NCBI RefSeq assembly: GCF_003479805.1
Contig: NZ_QUHV01000008.1
Location: forward strand, 44,366-108,365
Direction of reading: 5' to 3'
Length of the DNA: 64,000 bases
Source of the DNA: Collinsella sp. AF08-23
GTDB taxonomy: Bacteria > Actinomycetota > Coriobacteriia > Coriobacteriales > Coriobacteriaceae
Shown here: one piece after another, positions 38,491 through 47,557 of the stretch
Position numbering within the stretch: the first letter of the stretch is position 1
Layout: the number at the start of each line of letters is the position of its first letter
Program-made: the position numbers and the translations under genes
The notes under the pieces: generated by a model
Databases searched by the model: none
What the model was told of the DNA's origin: nothing
What the model saw: the letters and a program-made list of their open reading frames with translations, nothing else

Positions 38491-39807
38491 ATGCTCGCCC
38501 GAATCAACCCCAAACCGCTCTCCGGCACCGTCCCCGCCATCGCCTCGAAGTCGATGGCGCACCGGATCATCATCGCCGCCGCCCTCGCCAACGGCGTCAC
38601 GCGCGTTGCCTGCGACACCACGTGCGCGGACATCGACGCGACCATTCGGTGCCTCACCGCGCTCGGCGCCCGCATCACCCTCATCGAGGGAGGCTACGAG
38701 ATCCACCCCATGCCCAAGAGCCTCGAACACGGGCTGTTGCGCGCACTCGCCGGCGGCACGCTCGATTGCGGCGAATCCGGCTCCACCCTGCGCTTCATGT
38801 TGCCCGTGGCCTGCGCGCTGGGAGCCGACGCCACGTTCGTGGGCGCAGGACGCCTGGGACAGCGCCCGTTGGCTCCGCTCTCCGACGAGCTCATGGCGGC
38901 AGGCTGCACCCTTGAAGGCATGGGGGGCTTCCCCCTACGCGAGACGGGTCGCATGCGCCCGGGTCGCTTCGAGTTACCCGGCAACGTGAGCTCCCAGTAC
39001 ATCTCGGGTCTGCTGCTCGCCGCACCCCTTCTTGACGGTGACACCCAGGTCGCCGTAACCGGTACGCTCGAGAGCCGTCCCTACGTCGACCTCACCATCG
39101 ATGTCCTCTCTTCCTTTGGCGTCAACGTGAGCATCGAAGAGGGCGCCACGCCCGGCGGCCTTCCCCTCACGGTATTCAGCGTGGCACGCCAGGGCTACCG
39201 TACGCCCGGCGTCATCGCGGTCGAGGGAGATTGGTCGAACGCCGCATTCTGGCTGTGCGCGGGCGCGCTTGGCAAGCATTCCGTCACGGTGCGCGGCGTC
39301 TCGTCCAACTCCATCCAGGGCGATCGCGCCATTAACGCCGCCCTCATGCTCTTTGGGGCAAAGGGCCAGCGCAACGCGCGGACGGCGACCATCCGTCCGG
39401 ACCGTCTGCGCGGCATCGAGCTCGACGCGCACGACATTCCCGACCTCGTCCCTGTTCTCTCGGCGGTAGCCGCCTGCGCCGAGGGCACCACGCGCCTCAC
39501 CGGCTGCGCCCGCCTGGTACTCAAAGAGTCCAATCGCCTCGTCACCACCGCTGAGGAGCTCTGCAAGCTGGGCGCGGACGTTCGCGTAGAGGGAGATGGC
39601 CTGGTCATCGAGGGCAGGGAGCGCCTCGCGGGCGGACGCGTGAACAGTCATAACGACCATCGCATCGCCATGATGGCCGCCATCGCCGCCGTGCGCTGCG
39701 ACGGCCCCGTCGAAATTGAGGACGCCGAGGCCGTGAACAAGAGCTATCCCGCGTTCTTCGACCACTACCGCCTGCTCGGCGGCGACGTCGAGCTCTTCGA
39801 CGAGTAA
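38491..39807 (+). CDS. aroA: EPSP synthase (3-phosphoshikimate 1-carboxyvinyltransferase)
   Basis: 438-aa enzyme joining shikimate 3-phosphate and phosphoenolpyruvate. The substrate-binding lysine is in ASKSMAHR (about residue 22), followed by GNVSSQYISGLLLA, VEGDWSNAAFW, LKESNRL and NSHNDHRIAM. The loop that sets glyphosate response reads CGESGSTLRF here instead of GNAGTA, as in clostridial-type enzymes. It starts 9 bases after aroB behind AGGAGG. Confidence 0.94.
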   Translation: MLARINPKPLSGTVPAIASKSMAHRIIIAAALANGVTRVACDTTCADIDATIRCLTALGARITLIEGGYEIHPMPKSLEHGLLRALAGGTLDCGESGSTLRFMLPVACALGADATFVGAGRLGQRPLAPLSDELMAAGCTLEGMGGFPLRETGRMRPGRFELPGNVSSQYISGLLLAAPLLDGDTQVAVTGTLESRPYVDLTIDVLSSFGVNVSIEEGATPGGLPLTVFSVARQGYRTPGVIAVEGDWSNAAFWLCAGALGKHSVTVRGVSSNSIQGDRAINAALMLFGAKGQRNARTATIRPDRLRGIELDAHDIPDLVPVLSAVAACAEGTTRLTGCARLVLKESNRLVTTAEELCKLGADVRVEGDGLVIEGRERLAGGRVNSHNDHRIAMMAAIAAVRCDGPVEIEDAEAVNKSYPAFFDHYRLLGGDVELFDE

Positions 39808-39810
39808 CGT

Positions 39811-39845
39811 TTGGTGCAATTGGAGACGTACCCCAATTGCACCAA
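39811..39845. repeat. GTGCAA-type palindrome between aroA and aroC
   Basis: TTGGTGCAATTGG and CCAATTGCACCAA pair perfectly around a short AGACGTACC loop, three bases after the aroA stop. Confidence 0.7.
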
Positions 39846-39870
39846 AACGCGCTATTTCTAGGAGGTGCCC

Positions 39871-40998
39871 ATGGCTTCCGTCTACGGCAACATATTGAAG
39901 CTGTCCATCTTCGGGCAATCCCACTCCCCCGCCATCGGCTGCGCACTCGACGGCATACCAGCTGGTATCGAGGTTGACTTTGAGCGACTGCAGGAGTTCC
40001 TGAACAGGCGCGCCCCTGGTCGCGATGAGACCTCGACCATGCGTCGCGAGTCGGACGCACCCGAATTCATCGCCGGCATCACGAACGGCTTTACGAACGG
40101 GGCACCCATCGCGGCGATCATCCGCAATGGCAACACGCGCAGCCAGGACTACGACGAGCTACGCCGCAAGCCCCGCCCTGGCCATGCCGATTGGCCCGCC
40201 CAGGTCAAATACGGCGGGTTCCAGGACGTCGCTGGCGGAGGCCACTTCTCGGGGCGCCTGACCGCGCCGCTGTGCATCGCTGGCGGGATCGCACTGCAAG
40301 CGCTCGAGGCACGCGGGGTGCGCATAGCCGCGCACATCGCGAGCCTGGGGCCCGAGGCGATTCAGGACACTCCGCTCGATCCTATGAAGCCCAACGAGGT
40401 ACAGCTCGCCGCCATCCTCGCCAATCCCCTTCCCTGCGTAAGCGCGGCCGCCGCGACAAACATGCGCGCCTGCATCATGGAGGCGAAAAACGACCTCGAC
40501 AGCGTGGGCGGCGTGATCGAATGTGTGGCGTACGGCGTTCCCGCGGGGCTCGGTGACCCCATGCTCGACGGCGTGGAGAACCGCATCGCGCGTATCGTGT
40601 TTGGCATCCCCGCCGTCAAGGGGGTCGAGTTCGGCGTCGGCTTTGGAGCCGCCGAACTACGCGGCAGCGAGAACAACGATGCGTATCGGGTGGAGGACGG
40701 GCGCGTTTGCCCGCAGTCCAATAGCGCGGGGGGCATCCTCGGCGGCATCACCACCGGCCTGCCCGTGGTGTGGCGCATGGCCCTCAAGCCCACGCCGTCC
40801 ATCGGGCGACACCAACCCAGCGTCGACCTCGACCGTATGGAGAATGCCGACCTTGTGGTGCGCGGGCGCCACGATCCTTGCATCGTCCCGCGCGCCGTCC
40901 CGGTGGCTGAGGCCGCCTGCGCCCTTGCCCTGTTCGACGCGCTCCTCGAGGCCGAAGGCACGTCTGCATTCACACACCAAGCACCTCGAGCTGAATAA
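39871..40998 (+). CDS. aroC: Chorismate synthase
   Basis: 375-aa FMN-dependent enzyme making chorismate. Conserved phrases are GQSHSPAIGCALDGIPAG, RPGHADWPAQVKYG, FSGRLTAPL, GNPEFDVES-type region FGVGFGAAELRGSENND and the final RHDPCIVPRAVPV. The ATG at 39871 lies 5 bases after GGAGG; a GTG two codons upstream overlaps that site and is rejected. It is separated from aroA and pheA by palindromes. Confidence 0.95.
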   Translation: MASVYGNILKLSIFGQSHSPAIGCALDGIPAGIEVDFERLQEFLNRRAPGRDETSTMRRESDAPEFIAGITNGFTNGAPIAAIIRNGNTRSQDYDELRRKPRPGHADWPAQVKYGGFQDVAGGGHFSGRLTAPLCIAGGIALQALEARGVRIAAHIASLGPEAIQDTPLDPMKPNEVQLAAILANPLPCVSAAAATNMRACIMEAKNDLDSVGGVIECVAYGVPAGLGDPMLDGVENRIARIVFGIPAVKGVEFGVGFGAAELRGSENNDAYRVEDGRVCPQSNSAGGILGGITTGLPVVWRMALKPTPSIGRHQPSVDLDRMENADLVVRGRHDPCIVPRAVPVAEAACALALFDALLEAEGTSAFTHQAPRAE

Positions 40999-41014
40999 CG
41001 CTGGTGTTACATAC

Positions 41015-41058
41015 CATTGGGCGTGCCACCTGCAACGCGCCCTTTGGCACGCCCAATG
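41015..41058. repeat. GTGCCA-type palindrome between aroC and pheA
   Basis: CATTGGGCGTGCCA and TGGCACGCCCAATG form a 14-base-pair stem with a 16-base loop, 17 bases after the aroC stop. Confidence 0.7.
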
Positions 41059-41092
41059 ACACCCCGCAACCCCCGATTGCCAAAGGAAACAC

Positions 41093-42238
41093 ATGGATCT
41101 CGCCGAAGTTCGCACACAGATAGACGCCATCGACGCGCAAATGCTCGACCTGTTCTGCCAGCGCATGGCTCTCGCCCGCGATGTCGCGCAAAGCAAGATC
41201 CAGACGGGCAAGGCCGTCTTCGACCCCGCGCGCGAGCGCGCCAAACTCGCCCATATAGCCGCACAGGCGCCCGAAGGCCTCGAAAACCAGGCCGTCGCCC
41301 TATTCTCCCTGCTCATGAGCATGAACAAGGCCGCACAGTTGAACATCATGCATGCCTCGCGACCAGACGCGGTCTCAAAACGAGTCCGCGCATCCTTCCT
41401 GCCGCTCGAGAGCGCATTTCCCTCTCGCGTCTCCGTGTGCTGTCAAGGGGTCGAAGGGGCCTACAGCCAAATCGCCGCCAGCAGGCTGTTCTCGATTCCC
41501 GACATCAGCTTCTCCCCCACCTTCGACGGAGTGTTTCGCGCCGTTGTCTCGGGTGCATGCGAATTCGGCGTGCTGCCCATCGAGAACTCCACAGCGGGCT
41601 CCGTCAACGCCGTGTACGATTTGCTTGGCTCCTACGGATGTTCGATCGTGCGGGCGCTGCGGCTGAAAATCGACCACAACCTGCTCGCCCTCCCCGGCGT
41701 TGAGCGCGATGAGATCAAAGAGGTCATCTCCCACAATCAGGCACTTAACCAATGCGCTGGCTACCTCGAGAACCTCGGTGTGCGGACCACCGTATGCGAG
41801 AACACCGCCCGCGCTGCCGAGTTCGTCGCCTCTTCGGGCAGGCGCGACCTTGCCGCACTTTCGTCGTTGCCATGCGCCGAGCTGTACGGCCTGAACGCCA
41901 TTGAGCGCAACGTCCAAGACTCCGATGCCAACTACACCAGGTTCGTCGTCATCGCGCGGGAGCCCGCCGTGTACCCAGGTGCCAACAAGACGTCCATCCA
42001 GCTCACGCTCAAAAGCGAACCTGGCGCCCTGTATCGCGTGCTGGAACGCATCTACGCCCTGAATATCGACCTCGTGAAACTTGAGAGCCGCCCCGTCCCC
42101 GGAAGTGACTTCGAGTTCACGTTCTACTTCGACCTCGCATGCCCCGCTACGAGCCCTGAATTCAGTGCACTGCTCGACGGCCTCGACGACGTCTGTAGCA
42201 GTTTCCACTATTTCGGCAGTTATCTCGAAGTACTCTGA
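41093..42238 (+). CDS. pheA: Bifunctional chorismate mutase / prephenate dehydratase
   Basis: 381-aa protein of the phenylalanine branch. Residues 1-90 are an AroQ-type chorismate mutase (RTQIDAIDAQMLDLFCQRM). The dehydratase follows with CCQGVEGAYSQIAASRLF, VLPIENSTAGSVNAVYDLL and the catalytic TRF in DANYTRFVV. A C-terminal ACT domain has the phenylalanine-binding motifs GALYRVL and LESRPVPG, so feedback inhibition is expected. Confidence 0.95.
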   Translation: MDLAEVRTQIDAIDAQMLDLFCQRMALARDVAQSKIQTGKAVFDPARERAKLAHIAAQAPEGLENQAVALFSLLMSMNKAAQLNIMHASRPDAVSKRVRASFLPLESAFPSRVSVCCQGVEGAYSQIAASRLFSIPDISFSPTFDGVFRAVVSGACEFGVLPIENSTAGSVNAVYDLLGSYGCSIVRALRLKIDHNLLALPGVERDEIKEVISHNQALNQCAGYLENLGVRTTVCENTARAAEFVASSGRRDLAALSSLPCAELYGLNAIERNVQDSDANYTRFVVIAREPAVYPGANKTSIQLTLKSEPGALYRVLERIYALNIDLVKLESRPVPGSDFEFTFYFDLACPATSPEFSALLDGLDDVCSSFHYFGSYLEVL

Positions 42239-42245
42239 TCCCGCC

Positions 42246-42279
42246 GCGTGCCAAGGGGGGTGTCCCCGTTTGACACGCT
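42246..42279. repeat. GTGCCA-type palindrome between pheA and aroE-aroK
   Basis: GCGTGCCAAGGGGG and CCCCGTTTGACACGC pair with two mismatches, 7 bases after the pheA stop. Confidence 0.6.
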
Positions 42280-42319
42280 CGACTCATAATCAACCACGTG
42301 CGTCCACGAAGGAGCAGCC

Positions 42320-43564
42320 ATGAATGTCATCAAACGACCGTACGGCGTTTTGGGCCGCGTACTCGGACACAGCTACACCCCTGTCATATACCGCGAGCTC
42401 GCTGGACTTGACTACCGTAAATTCGAGCGCGAGCCCGATCAGCTGGAAGTGTTCGTACGCTCCGATGTGTGGGAGGGCTTCAACGTCACCATTCCCTACA
42501 AGAAAGAGCTCGTCTCCTATATGGATGAGCTTTCGGACATTGCGCGGCGCATGGGTAACATCAATACGGTAACGCGCCTCGCGGACGGGCGTCTTCGCGG
42601 CGACAACACCGATTACTACGGATTCAAGGTGCTCGTAGAGTCCCTCGGCCTCGATCTGGCTGGCAAAAAAGCCGTGGTGTTCGGCGGATCGGGCGGAGCC
42701 GGCTCCACCGCGATGATGGTCCTTGCCGACTTGAAGATGAACCCCGTGTCCATCGATCGCACGGGCGAGAACAGTTATGCGAATCTGGACCTCCATTCCG
42801 ATGCCGCCCTCGCCGTCAACTGCACGCCCGTGGGCATGTTCCCCACATGCCCCGCCGCGCCCTGCTCCCTCGACGTGTTTCCAAAGCTTGAGGGTCTCGT
42901 CGACATCGTGTACAACCCCGCACGCACGGCCCTCATGATGGAGGCCGAACGCAGGGGAATCCCGTACGCCGGAGGACTTCTCATGCTGGTTGCCCAGGCA
43001 GCGCAGGCAGTCGAGCGCTACACGGGCGAGGTCATCGACATGGAGAGGACAGTCGACGTGACGCGCCGACTCTCCGCTACCGAGCAGAACATCTCCCTCA
43101 TTGGCATGCCGGGATGCGGCAAGACACGCGTAGGCGAGCATCTCGCGAAGCTGCTCAAGCGCGAGCACGTCGACATCGACCAAGCCCTCGCCAATGAGCT
43201 CGGCATGAGCTGTGCTGAATTTATCGAGCGCAAGGGAGAAACAGCCTTCCGCATCCGTGAGACCGAGGTACTTGCTCGCATTGCCGGGCAGTCCGGACTC
43301 GTCATCTCCTGTGGCGGTGGCATTGTCACGCGTGATGAGAACTACCCTCTGCTTCATCAGAACAGCCTTATTGTCATGCTTGACCGTCCGCTCGAAGAAC
43401 TTGCGACCAAGGGACGTCCCCTCACCGCCAAACACGGCATCGAGGAGCTCGCCCAGCAGCGCATGCCCATATACCGCGCATGGGCCGATCTCACCGTTAG
43501 TTCTACCGACTGCGCCGCAAACACCGCCGCTGCACTCATGTCCGCCCTCCCACGGATGCTCTAG
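42320..43564 (+). CDS. Fused shikimate dehydrogenase - shikimate kinase
   Basis: 414-aa two-domain enzyme. Residues 1-245 are AroE: GHSYTP (the shikimate-binding segment, usually HSxSP), NVTIPYKKEL with the catalytic lysine near 61, the aspartate in GDNTDYYGF (98) and the NADP loop GGSGGAGSTA. Residues about 255-414 are AroK: Walker A GMPGCGKTRVG, DIDQ, ERKGETAFRIRETEV, CGGGIV and the lid QQRMPIYRAWA. It supplies steps four and five of the pathway in one chain, with AroQ encoded next door. All key catalytic residues of both domains are present. Confidence 0.93.
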   Translation: MNVIKRPYGVLGRVLGHSYTPVIYRELAGLDYRKFEREPDQLEVFVRSDVWEGFNVTIPYKKELVSYMDELSDIARRMGNINTVTRLADGRLRGDNTDYYGFKVLVESLGLDLAGKKAVVFGGSGGAGSTAMMVLADLKMNPVSIDRTGENSYANLDLHSDAALAVNCTPVGMFPTCPAAPCSLDVFPKLEGLVDIVYNPARTALMMEAERRGIPYAGGLLMLVAQAAQAVERYTGEVIDMERTVDVTRRLSATEQNISLIGMPGCGKTRVGEHLAKLLKREHVDIDQALANELGMSCAEFIERKGETAFRIRETEVLARIAGQSGLVISCGGGIVTRDENYPLLHQNSLIVMLDRPLEELATKGRPLTAKHGIEELAQQRMPIYRAWADLTVSSTDCAANTAAALMSALPRML

Positions 43565-43592
43565 CATGCGGCATGAACGCTGCTTCGCCGTA

Positions 43593-43662
43593 CCATTGGG
43601 GTCATGCCCCTTTTGGCACGCATCCGCAAGCAGCGTGTGCCAAAAGGGCACGTCCCCAATGG
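43593..43662. repeat. Long GTGCCA-type hairpin between aroE-aroK and aroQ
   Basis: The largest member of the family: CCATTGGGG and CCCCAATGG form the base, and CTTTTGGCAC with GTGCCAAAAG extend the stem to about 28 base pairs with few mismatches around an 11-base loop. Confidence 0.75.
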
Positions 43663-43698
43663 CACGTTCCGCCATCCGTCCAAGAAGGGAATGTACCC

Positions 43699-44151
43699 AT
43701 GAAGGCACTCGTGATCAATGGACCGAACCTCAACATGCTCGGCATCCGCGAACCTGGCATCTATGGGTCGGACAACCACGAAACGCTCGTGCAGATATGC
43801 CAGGACGCGGCCGATGAGCTTGGTTTTAACGGAATCGAAGTATTCCAGTCCAACCATGAGGGGGCAATCGTTGACCGTATCCAAGAGGCATACGGAAGCA
43901 TCGACGGCATCGTCATCAATCCCGCTGCATACACGCACACGAGCGTAGCGATCCTCGACGCCCTCAAAGCAGTCGCCATCCCCTCGGTTGAGGTTCACAT
44001 CTCCGCCGTTGAGGAGCGTGAGGACTTTCGGCAAGTATCCTATGCCGGAATGGCGTGCTTCGCGCGCGTCACAGGTGAAGGCCTTTCCGGCTATGCGCAC
44101 GCTCTTGAGATCCTGGCCAGTCATCTGAAGGAAAAACAGGCCAGTATCTAA
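43699..44151 (+). CDS. aroQ: Type II 3-dehydroquinate dehydratase
   Basis: 150-aa dodecamer-type dehydratase of step three. Motifs: INGPNLNMLGIREPGIYG (with the catalytic tyrosine), QSNHEGAIVDRIQ, INPAAYTHTSVAI and VEVHISAVEEREDFR. The ATG at 43699 follows AAGGGA; the frame is open upstream through the hairpin but that part is not conserved. Last gene of the aro operon. Confidence 0.95.
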   Translation: MKALVINGPNLNMLGIREPGIYGSDNHETLVQICQDAADELGFNGIEVFQSNHEGAIVDRIQEAYGSIDGIVINPAAYTHTSVAILDALKAVAIPSVEVHISAVEEREDFRQVSYAGMACFARVTGEGLSGYAHALEILASHLKEKQASI

Positions 44152-44201
44152 GCCCCGAATTCATTTTGGGACCAAGGAGAGATGTTGCTTCGATTGTTTC
44201 A

Positions 44202-44425
44202 CTTACAAAAATCGACAATGTGTACCATTTCGACACGGTTCAGAGAGAGAAGGCCGGATAGATCCATTCAAGTCGTACGACTTTCCCATCGACGGAGTCA
44301 AAACGACCCTTCAATTTGCGGTTTTCTCTAACAGATGTTCATTATTTTCTTCCAACTTTGGAGCAATCAAGAACAAAAAGCGAACCATGGAACCCCGCAA
44401 GGTACACATAGTCGATTTTTGTAAG
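44202..44425. repeat. 224-bp element with 25-bp inverted ends (MITE-like)
   Basis: The sequence at 44202-44226, beginning CTTACAAAAATCGAC, recurs inverted at 44401-44425 with a single mismatch in 25 bases. The enclosed 174 bases are AT-richer than the neighbouring genes and hold no convincing gene. The layout fits a small non-autonomous transposon or a pair of recombinase or regulator sites. A 2-base direct repeat (CA) flanks it, too short to prove insertion. Nothing else is seen in 44152-44540. Confidence 0.6.
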
Positions 44426-44544
44426 CACAGGCGTGACGAATCGCAAATTTTGATCCGTTCTTGTTGAGGCATTGCGCGAAACCTGAAGAGAGTCCCTGCT
44501 TATTCAGTTACGGCCGTCTACATACTGAACCACACCACACACAA

Positions 44545-44575
44545 TATGGGCCCGGGGGTTTATCCCCGGGCCCAT
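44545..44575 (-). terminator. Hairpin terminator of pnp
   Basis: TATGGGCCCGGGG and CCCCGGGCCCATA form a 13-base-pair stem with a 5-base loop, 38 bases beyond the pnp stop. The following minus-strand bases are TTGTGTG, a weak T-run. Confidence 0.6.
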
Positions 44576-44613
44576 AGTCGCACTATGCAAATTCGACGAA
44601 ATCGAACGAGTCG

Positions 44614-46902
44614 CTACTCAGCCTCGTGGTGACGACGCGGGGCACGGCCACCGTTGTCACCGGGACGACGCGGACGGTCGCCACGCTCGCGACGGGCGGG
44701 ACGGTCGAATCCACGAGCACCGGTGTCGCGGGCACCGCGGCCCGGACGGTCACCGCGCTCGCGGCGCTCGGCGCGGCCTTCGCCCTCACCGCGGCCGGAT
44801 CCAGCCGGGGCCTCGGGCTTCTCAAGGCGATCCAGGGAGATCTTGCCGCGGTCGTCGATCTCGATAACCTTGACCTTGACCTCGTCTCCGACGTTCAGGA
44901 CGTCCTCGACCTTCTCAACACGGCCCTGGGCAACCCGGGAGATGTGCAGCAAGCCATCCTTACCGGGCAGCAGGTTCACGAAGGCGCCGAAAGGCTGGAT
45001 GGAGACAACGCGACCCGTGTACTCCTCGCCCACCTCGGGAACCTTGACGATGAGCTCGATGCGCTCGATGGCAGCGGCAACAGACTCGCCAACGCCACCG
45101 ACGTACACGGTACCATCCTCGTGGATGTCGATAGAAGCGCCGGTCTCATCCTGAATGCCGCGGATGGTCTCGCCACCCTTGCCGATGACGTCGCGGATGT
45201 TGTCGGTGGGGATCGTGATGGTCTGGATCTTAGGCGCAGAAGAACGGGTATCCTCGCGCGGGCAGGGCACAACCTCGAGCATCTTGTCGAGGATGTAGGC
45301 GCGGCCCTCTTTGGCCTGCTCGAGGGCGGTACGCAGGATATCGAACGTCAGGCCGGTGGCCTTATTGTCCATCTGCAGCGCGGTGATGCCCTTCTCAGTG
45401 CCGGTGACCTTGAAGTCCATGTCGCCCAGGAAGTCCTCGAGGCCCTGGATATCGGACAGGACGACGGTCTTGCCCTCCTCCTGGATGAGGCCCATGGCAA
45501 TACCGGAGACGGGGCGCTTGATCGGCACGCCGCCGTCCATGAGGGCCAGGCAGCTGCCGCAGGTGGAAGCCATCGAAGAGGAGCCGTTGGACTCCATGAC
45601 CTCGGACACCACGCGGATGGCGTAGGGGAACTCGTTCTCATCGGGCAGGACCGGGATCAGGGCTCGCTCGGCCAGGTTGCCGTGGCCGATCTCGCGGCGC
45701 TTAGGCGTGCCCATGCGGCCGGTCTCGCCGGTGCAGTAGGGCGGGAAGTTGTAGTGGTGCATGTAGCGCTTGCCATCGACGGGCTCGATGGTGTCGAGGC
45801 GCTGACCCTCGTTGAGCATGCCGAGCGAGAGTACGGAGAGCACCTGGGTCTGGCCGCGCTGGAACAGGCCGGAACCGTGAACCAGGGGCAGATAGTCGCC
45901 CTTGACCATGATGGGGCGGATCTCGGCGGCGGTGCGGCCGTCGACGCGCTCACCGGTCTCGACGACCATGCGGCGCATGGCGGTCTTCTCGAGTTTCTTG
46001 AGGTTCACCGGAATCTCGCGCTCCCAAGCGACCTGCTCCTCCTCGGTGAACTCGGCCTTGATGGCCTCCTTGAGCTCGGCGACCTTATCCTGACGGGCGA
46101 GCTTGTCGGCATCGCGCAGGGCGGCGGCCATCTCGTCGTAGTGGGCGAAGATGCGGTCGTGGACCTCCTCGACCGGCTGGTCCAGCGGGTACTCGCGCTT
46201 CACAATCGCCCCGTTAACCTGCTCCCACTCGGCCACGAACTCGAGCTGGGCGTCGCAGAAGGCGCCGATGGCCTCCTGGCCAAACTGCATGGCGGCGAGC
46301 ATGTCCTCCTCGGAGACCTCCTCGGCCCCGGCCTCGACCATGGAGATGAAGTCGCGGGTGCCCGCGAGCTCGAGGTCGAGGTCGGAGTTCTCGCGCTCCT
46401 CATAAGTGGGGTTGACGATGAACTCGCCGGTCTCCTTGTCGCGGCCGATGCGCACGCAAGCCAGCGGGCCCTCGAACGACACACCGCCGAGCGTCATGGC
46501 AAGCGAGGCGCCCATGACGCAGATCACGTCGACGGGGTTCTTCTGGTCGGCCACGAGGGAGGTGGCGACGACCTGGACCTCGTTGCGGAAGCCGTCCGGG
46601 AAGGACGGGCGGATCGGGCGGTCGATCATGCGGGCGGTGAGGGTGGCCTTCTCGGAGGGACGTCCCTCGCGCTTGAGGTAGCCGCCCGGGATGCGACCGG
46701 CTGCGTACATCTTCTCGTTGAAGTCGACGGTCAACGGGAAGAAGTCGTAGTTCTTGCGCTCCTTGGAGACGACGACCGTGGTGAGCACGGTGGAGTCGCC
46801 CTGCTTGACCAGCGCGGCGCCGGTGGCCTGCTTGGCGAGCTCGCCGGCCTCAAGCACGTACGTCTTGCCGAACAGGTCGAAGGTCTTGCTTACGAGTGTC
46901 AT
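44614..46902 (-). CDS. pnp: Polynucleotide phosphorylase
   Basis: 762-aa phosphorolytic 3'-5' exoribonuclease. Two RNase PH domains are separated by an all-helical region; the second contains SNGSSSMASTCGSCLALMD. A KH domain (IRDVIGKGGETIRGIQ) and an S1 domain (GRVVSIQPFGAFVNLLPGKD) follow, then a ~60-residue Arg/Gly/Asp-rich tail. The ATG at 46902 follows AGGAG by 6 bases. It lies downstream of rpsO, the classic rpsO-pnp order. Confidence 0.95.
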   Translation of the reverse strand: MTLVSKTFDLFGKTYVLEAGELAKQATGAALVKQGDSTVLTTVVVSKERKNYDFFPLTVDFNEKMYAAGRIPGGYLKREGRPSEKATLTARMIDRPIRPSFPDGFRNEVQVVATSLVADQKNPVDVICVMGASLAMTLGGVSFEGPLACVRIGRDKETGEFIVNPTYEERENSDLDLELAGTRDFISMVEAGAEEVSEEDMLAAMQFGQEAIGAFCDAQLEFVAEWEQVNGAIVKREYPLDQPVEEVHDRIFAHYDEMAAALRDADKLARQDKVAELKEAIKAEFTEEEQVAWEREIPVNLKKLEKTAMRRMVVETGERVDGRTAAEIRPIMVKGDYLPLVHGSGLFQRGQTQVLSVLSLGMLNEGQRLDTIEPVDGKRYMHHYNFPPYCTGETGRMGTPKRREIGHGNLAERALIPVLPDENEFPYAIRVVSEVMESNGSSSMASTCGSCLALMDGGVPIKRPVSGIAMGLIQEEGKTVVLSDIQGLEDFLGDMDFKVTGTEKGITALQMDNKATGLTFDILRTALEQAKEGRAYILDKMLEVVPCPREDTRSSAPKIQTITIPTDNIRDVIGKGGETIRGIQDETGASIDIHEDGTVYVGGVGESVAAAIERIELIVKVPEVGEEYTGRVVSIQPFGAFVNLLPGKDGLLHISRVAQGRVEKVEDVLNVGDEVKVKVIEIDDRGKISLDRLEKPEAPAGSGRGEGEGRAERRERGDRPGRGARDTGARGFDRPARRERGDRPRRPGDNGGRAPRRHHEAE

Positions 46903-47063
46903 TCTTACTCCTATCCCCACGCGCCCCTTGCGCGCGGGCTTCTCAGGGTCGGCGGGACCCTCCCGCCGACCGGTTGCGGGGCGGGCGCAGTAGGCCCTCT
47001 CCCCTTTTGGACGGCGCATCGGCGCCGGCCCGGACCCCTATCGCCGGGATAGTAGCCCAACAT

Positions 47064-47090
47064 GAAAAGGGGCGCCCAGCGGACGCCCCT
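47064..47090 (-). terminator. Rho-independent terminator after rpsO
   Basis: On the minus strand GGGGCGTCC and GGGCGCCCC form the stem, followed by TTTTC, 12 bases beyond the rpsO stop. It may attenuate read-through into pnp. Confidence 0.75.
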
Positions 47091-47101
47091 GCATGCACGA
47101 C

Positions 47102-47380
47102 TTACTGGATGTTGTCGCGGATACCAAGCTCGGCGATGAGCTCACGGTACTCGTTGATGTCGTTCTTCTTGATGTAGGAGAGAAGACGACGACGCTTACC
47201 GACGAGCATGAGCAGGCCGCGGCGGGTGTGGAAGTCCTTCTGGTGGGACTTCATGTGCTCGGTCAGCTCCTTGATGCGCTCGGACAGGATGGCGACCTGA
47301 ACCTTGGAGTTGCCGGTGTCCTGGGCGTTCTTGCCGAACTTGGCGGTGAGCTCCGCCTTGCGCTCCTTGGAAATCGTCAT
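47102..47380 (-). CDS. rpsO: 30S ribosomal protein S15
   Basis: 92-aa S15 with [40 protein letters not shown] and [11 protein letters not shown], the conserved 16S-binding surfaces. ATG at 47380 has GAAAGGTG upstream. The right border of the conserved core genome lies about here. Confidence 0.96.
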   Translation of the reverse strand: MTISKERKAELTAKFGKNAQDTGNSKVQVAILSERIKELTEHMKSHQKDFHTRRGLLMLVGKRRRLLSYIKKNDINEYRELIAELGIRDNIQ

Positions 47381-47557
47381 GATTTCACCTTTCTTGTAAC
47401 GGCCGCGGGATGCGCTCCCCATGGCCTCGATTCGCCCTCAACTGGGAAGCCGCCGGTGGAGCGGATATCCAAGTGGAGGGTACCAACAGGTCGGTATGTT
47501 ACCACAGACCAGCAGCACAACGCCGCAATCGCACAACTTGCCCATGTTATGGACGGG

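Noticed and set aside
44626..47052. Open frame of about 800 codons opposite pnp, and similar long open frames opposite glyS (7931-9544) and obg (16649-18139)
   Set aside because: They mirror high-GC codon bias of the true genes on the other strand. The translations are repetitive and match no family, whereas the minus-strand genes are complete and recognisable.
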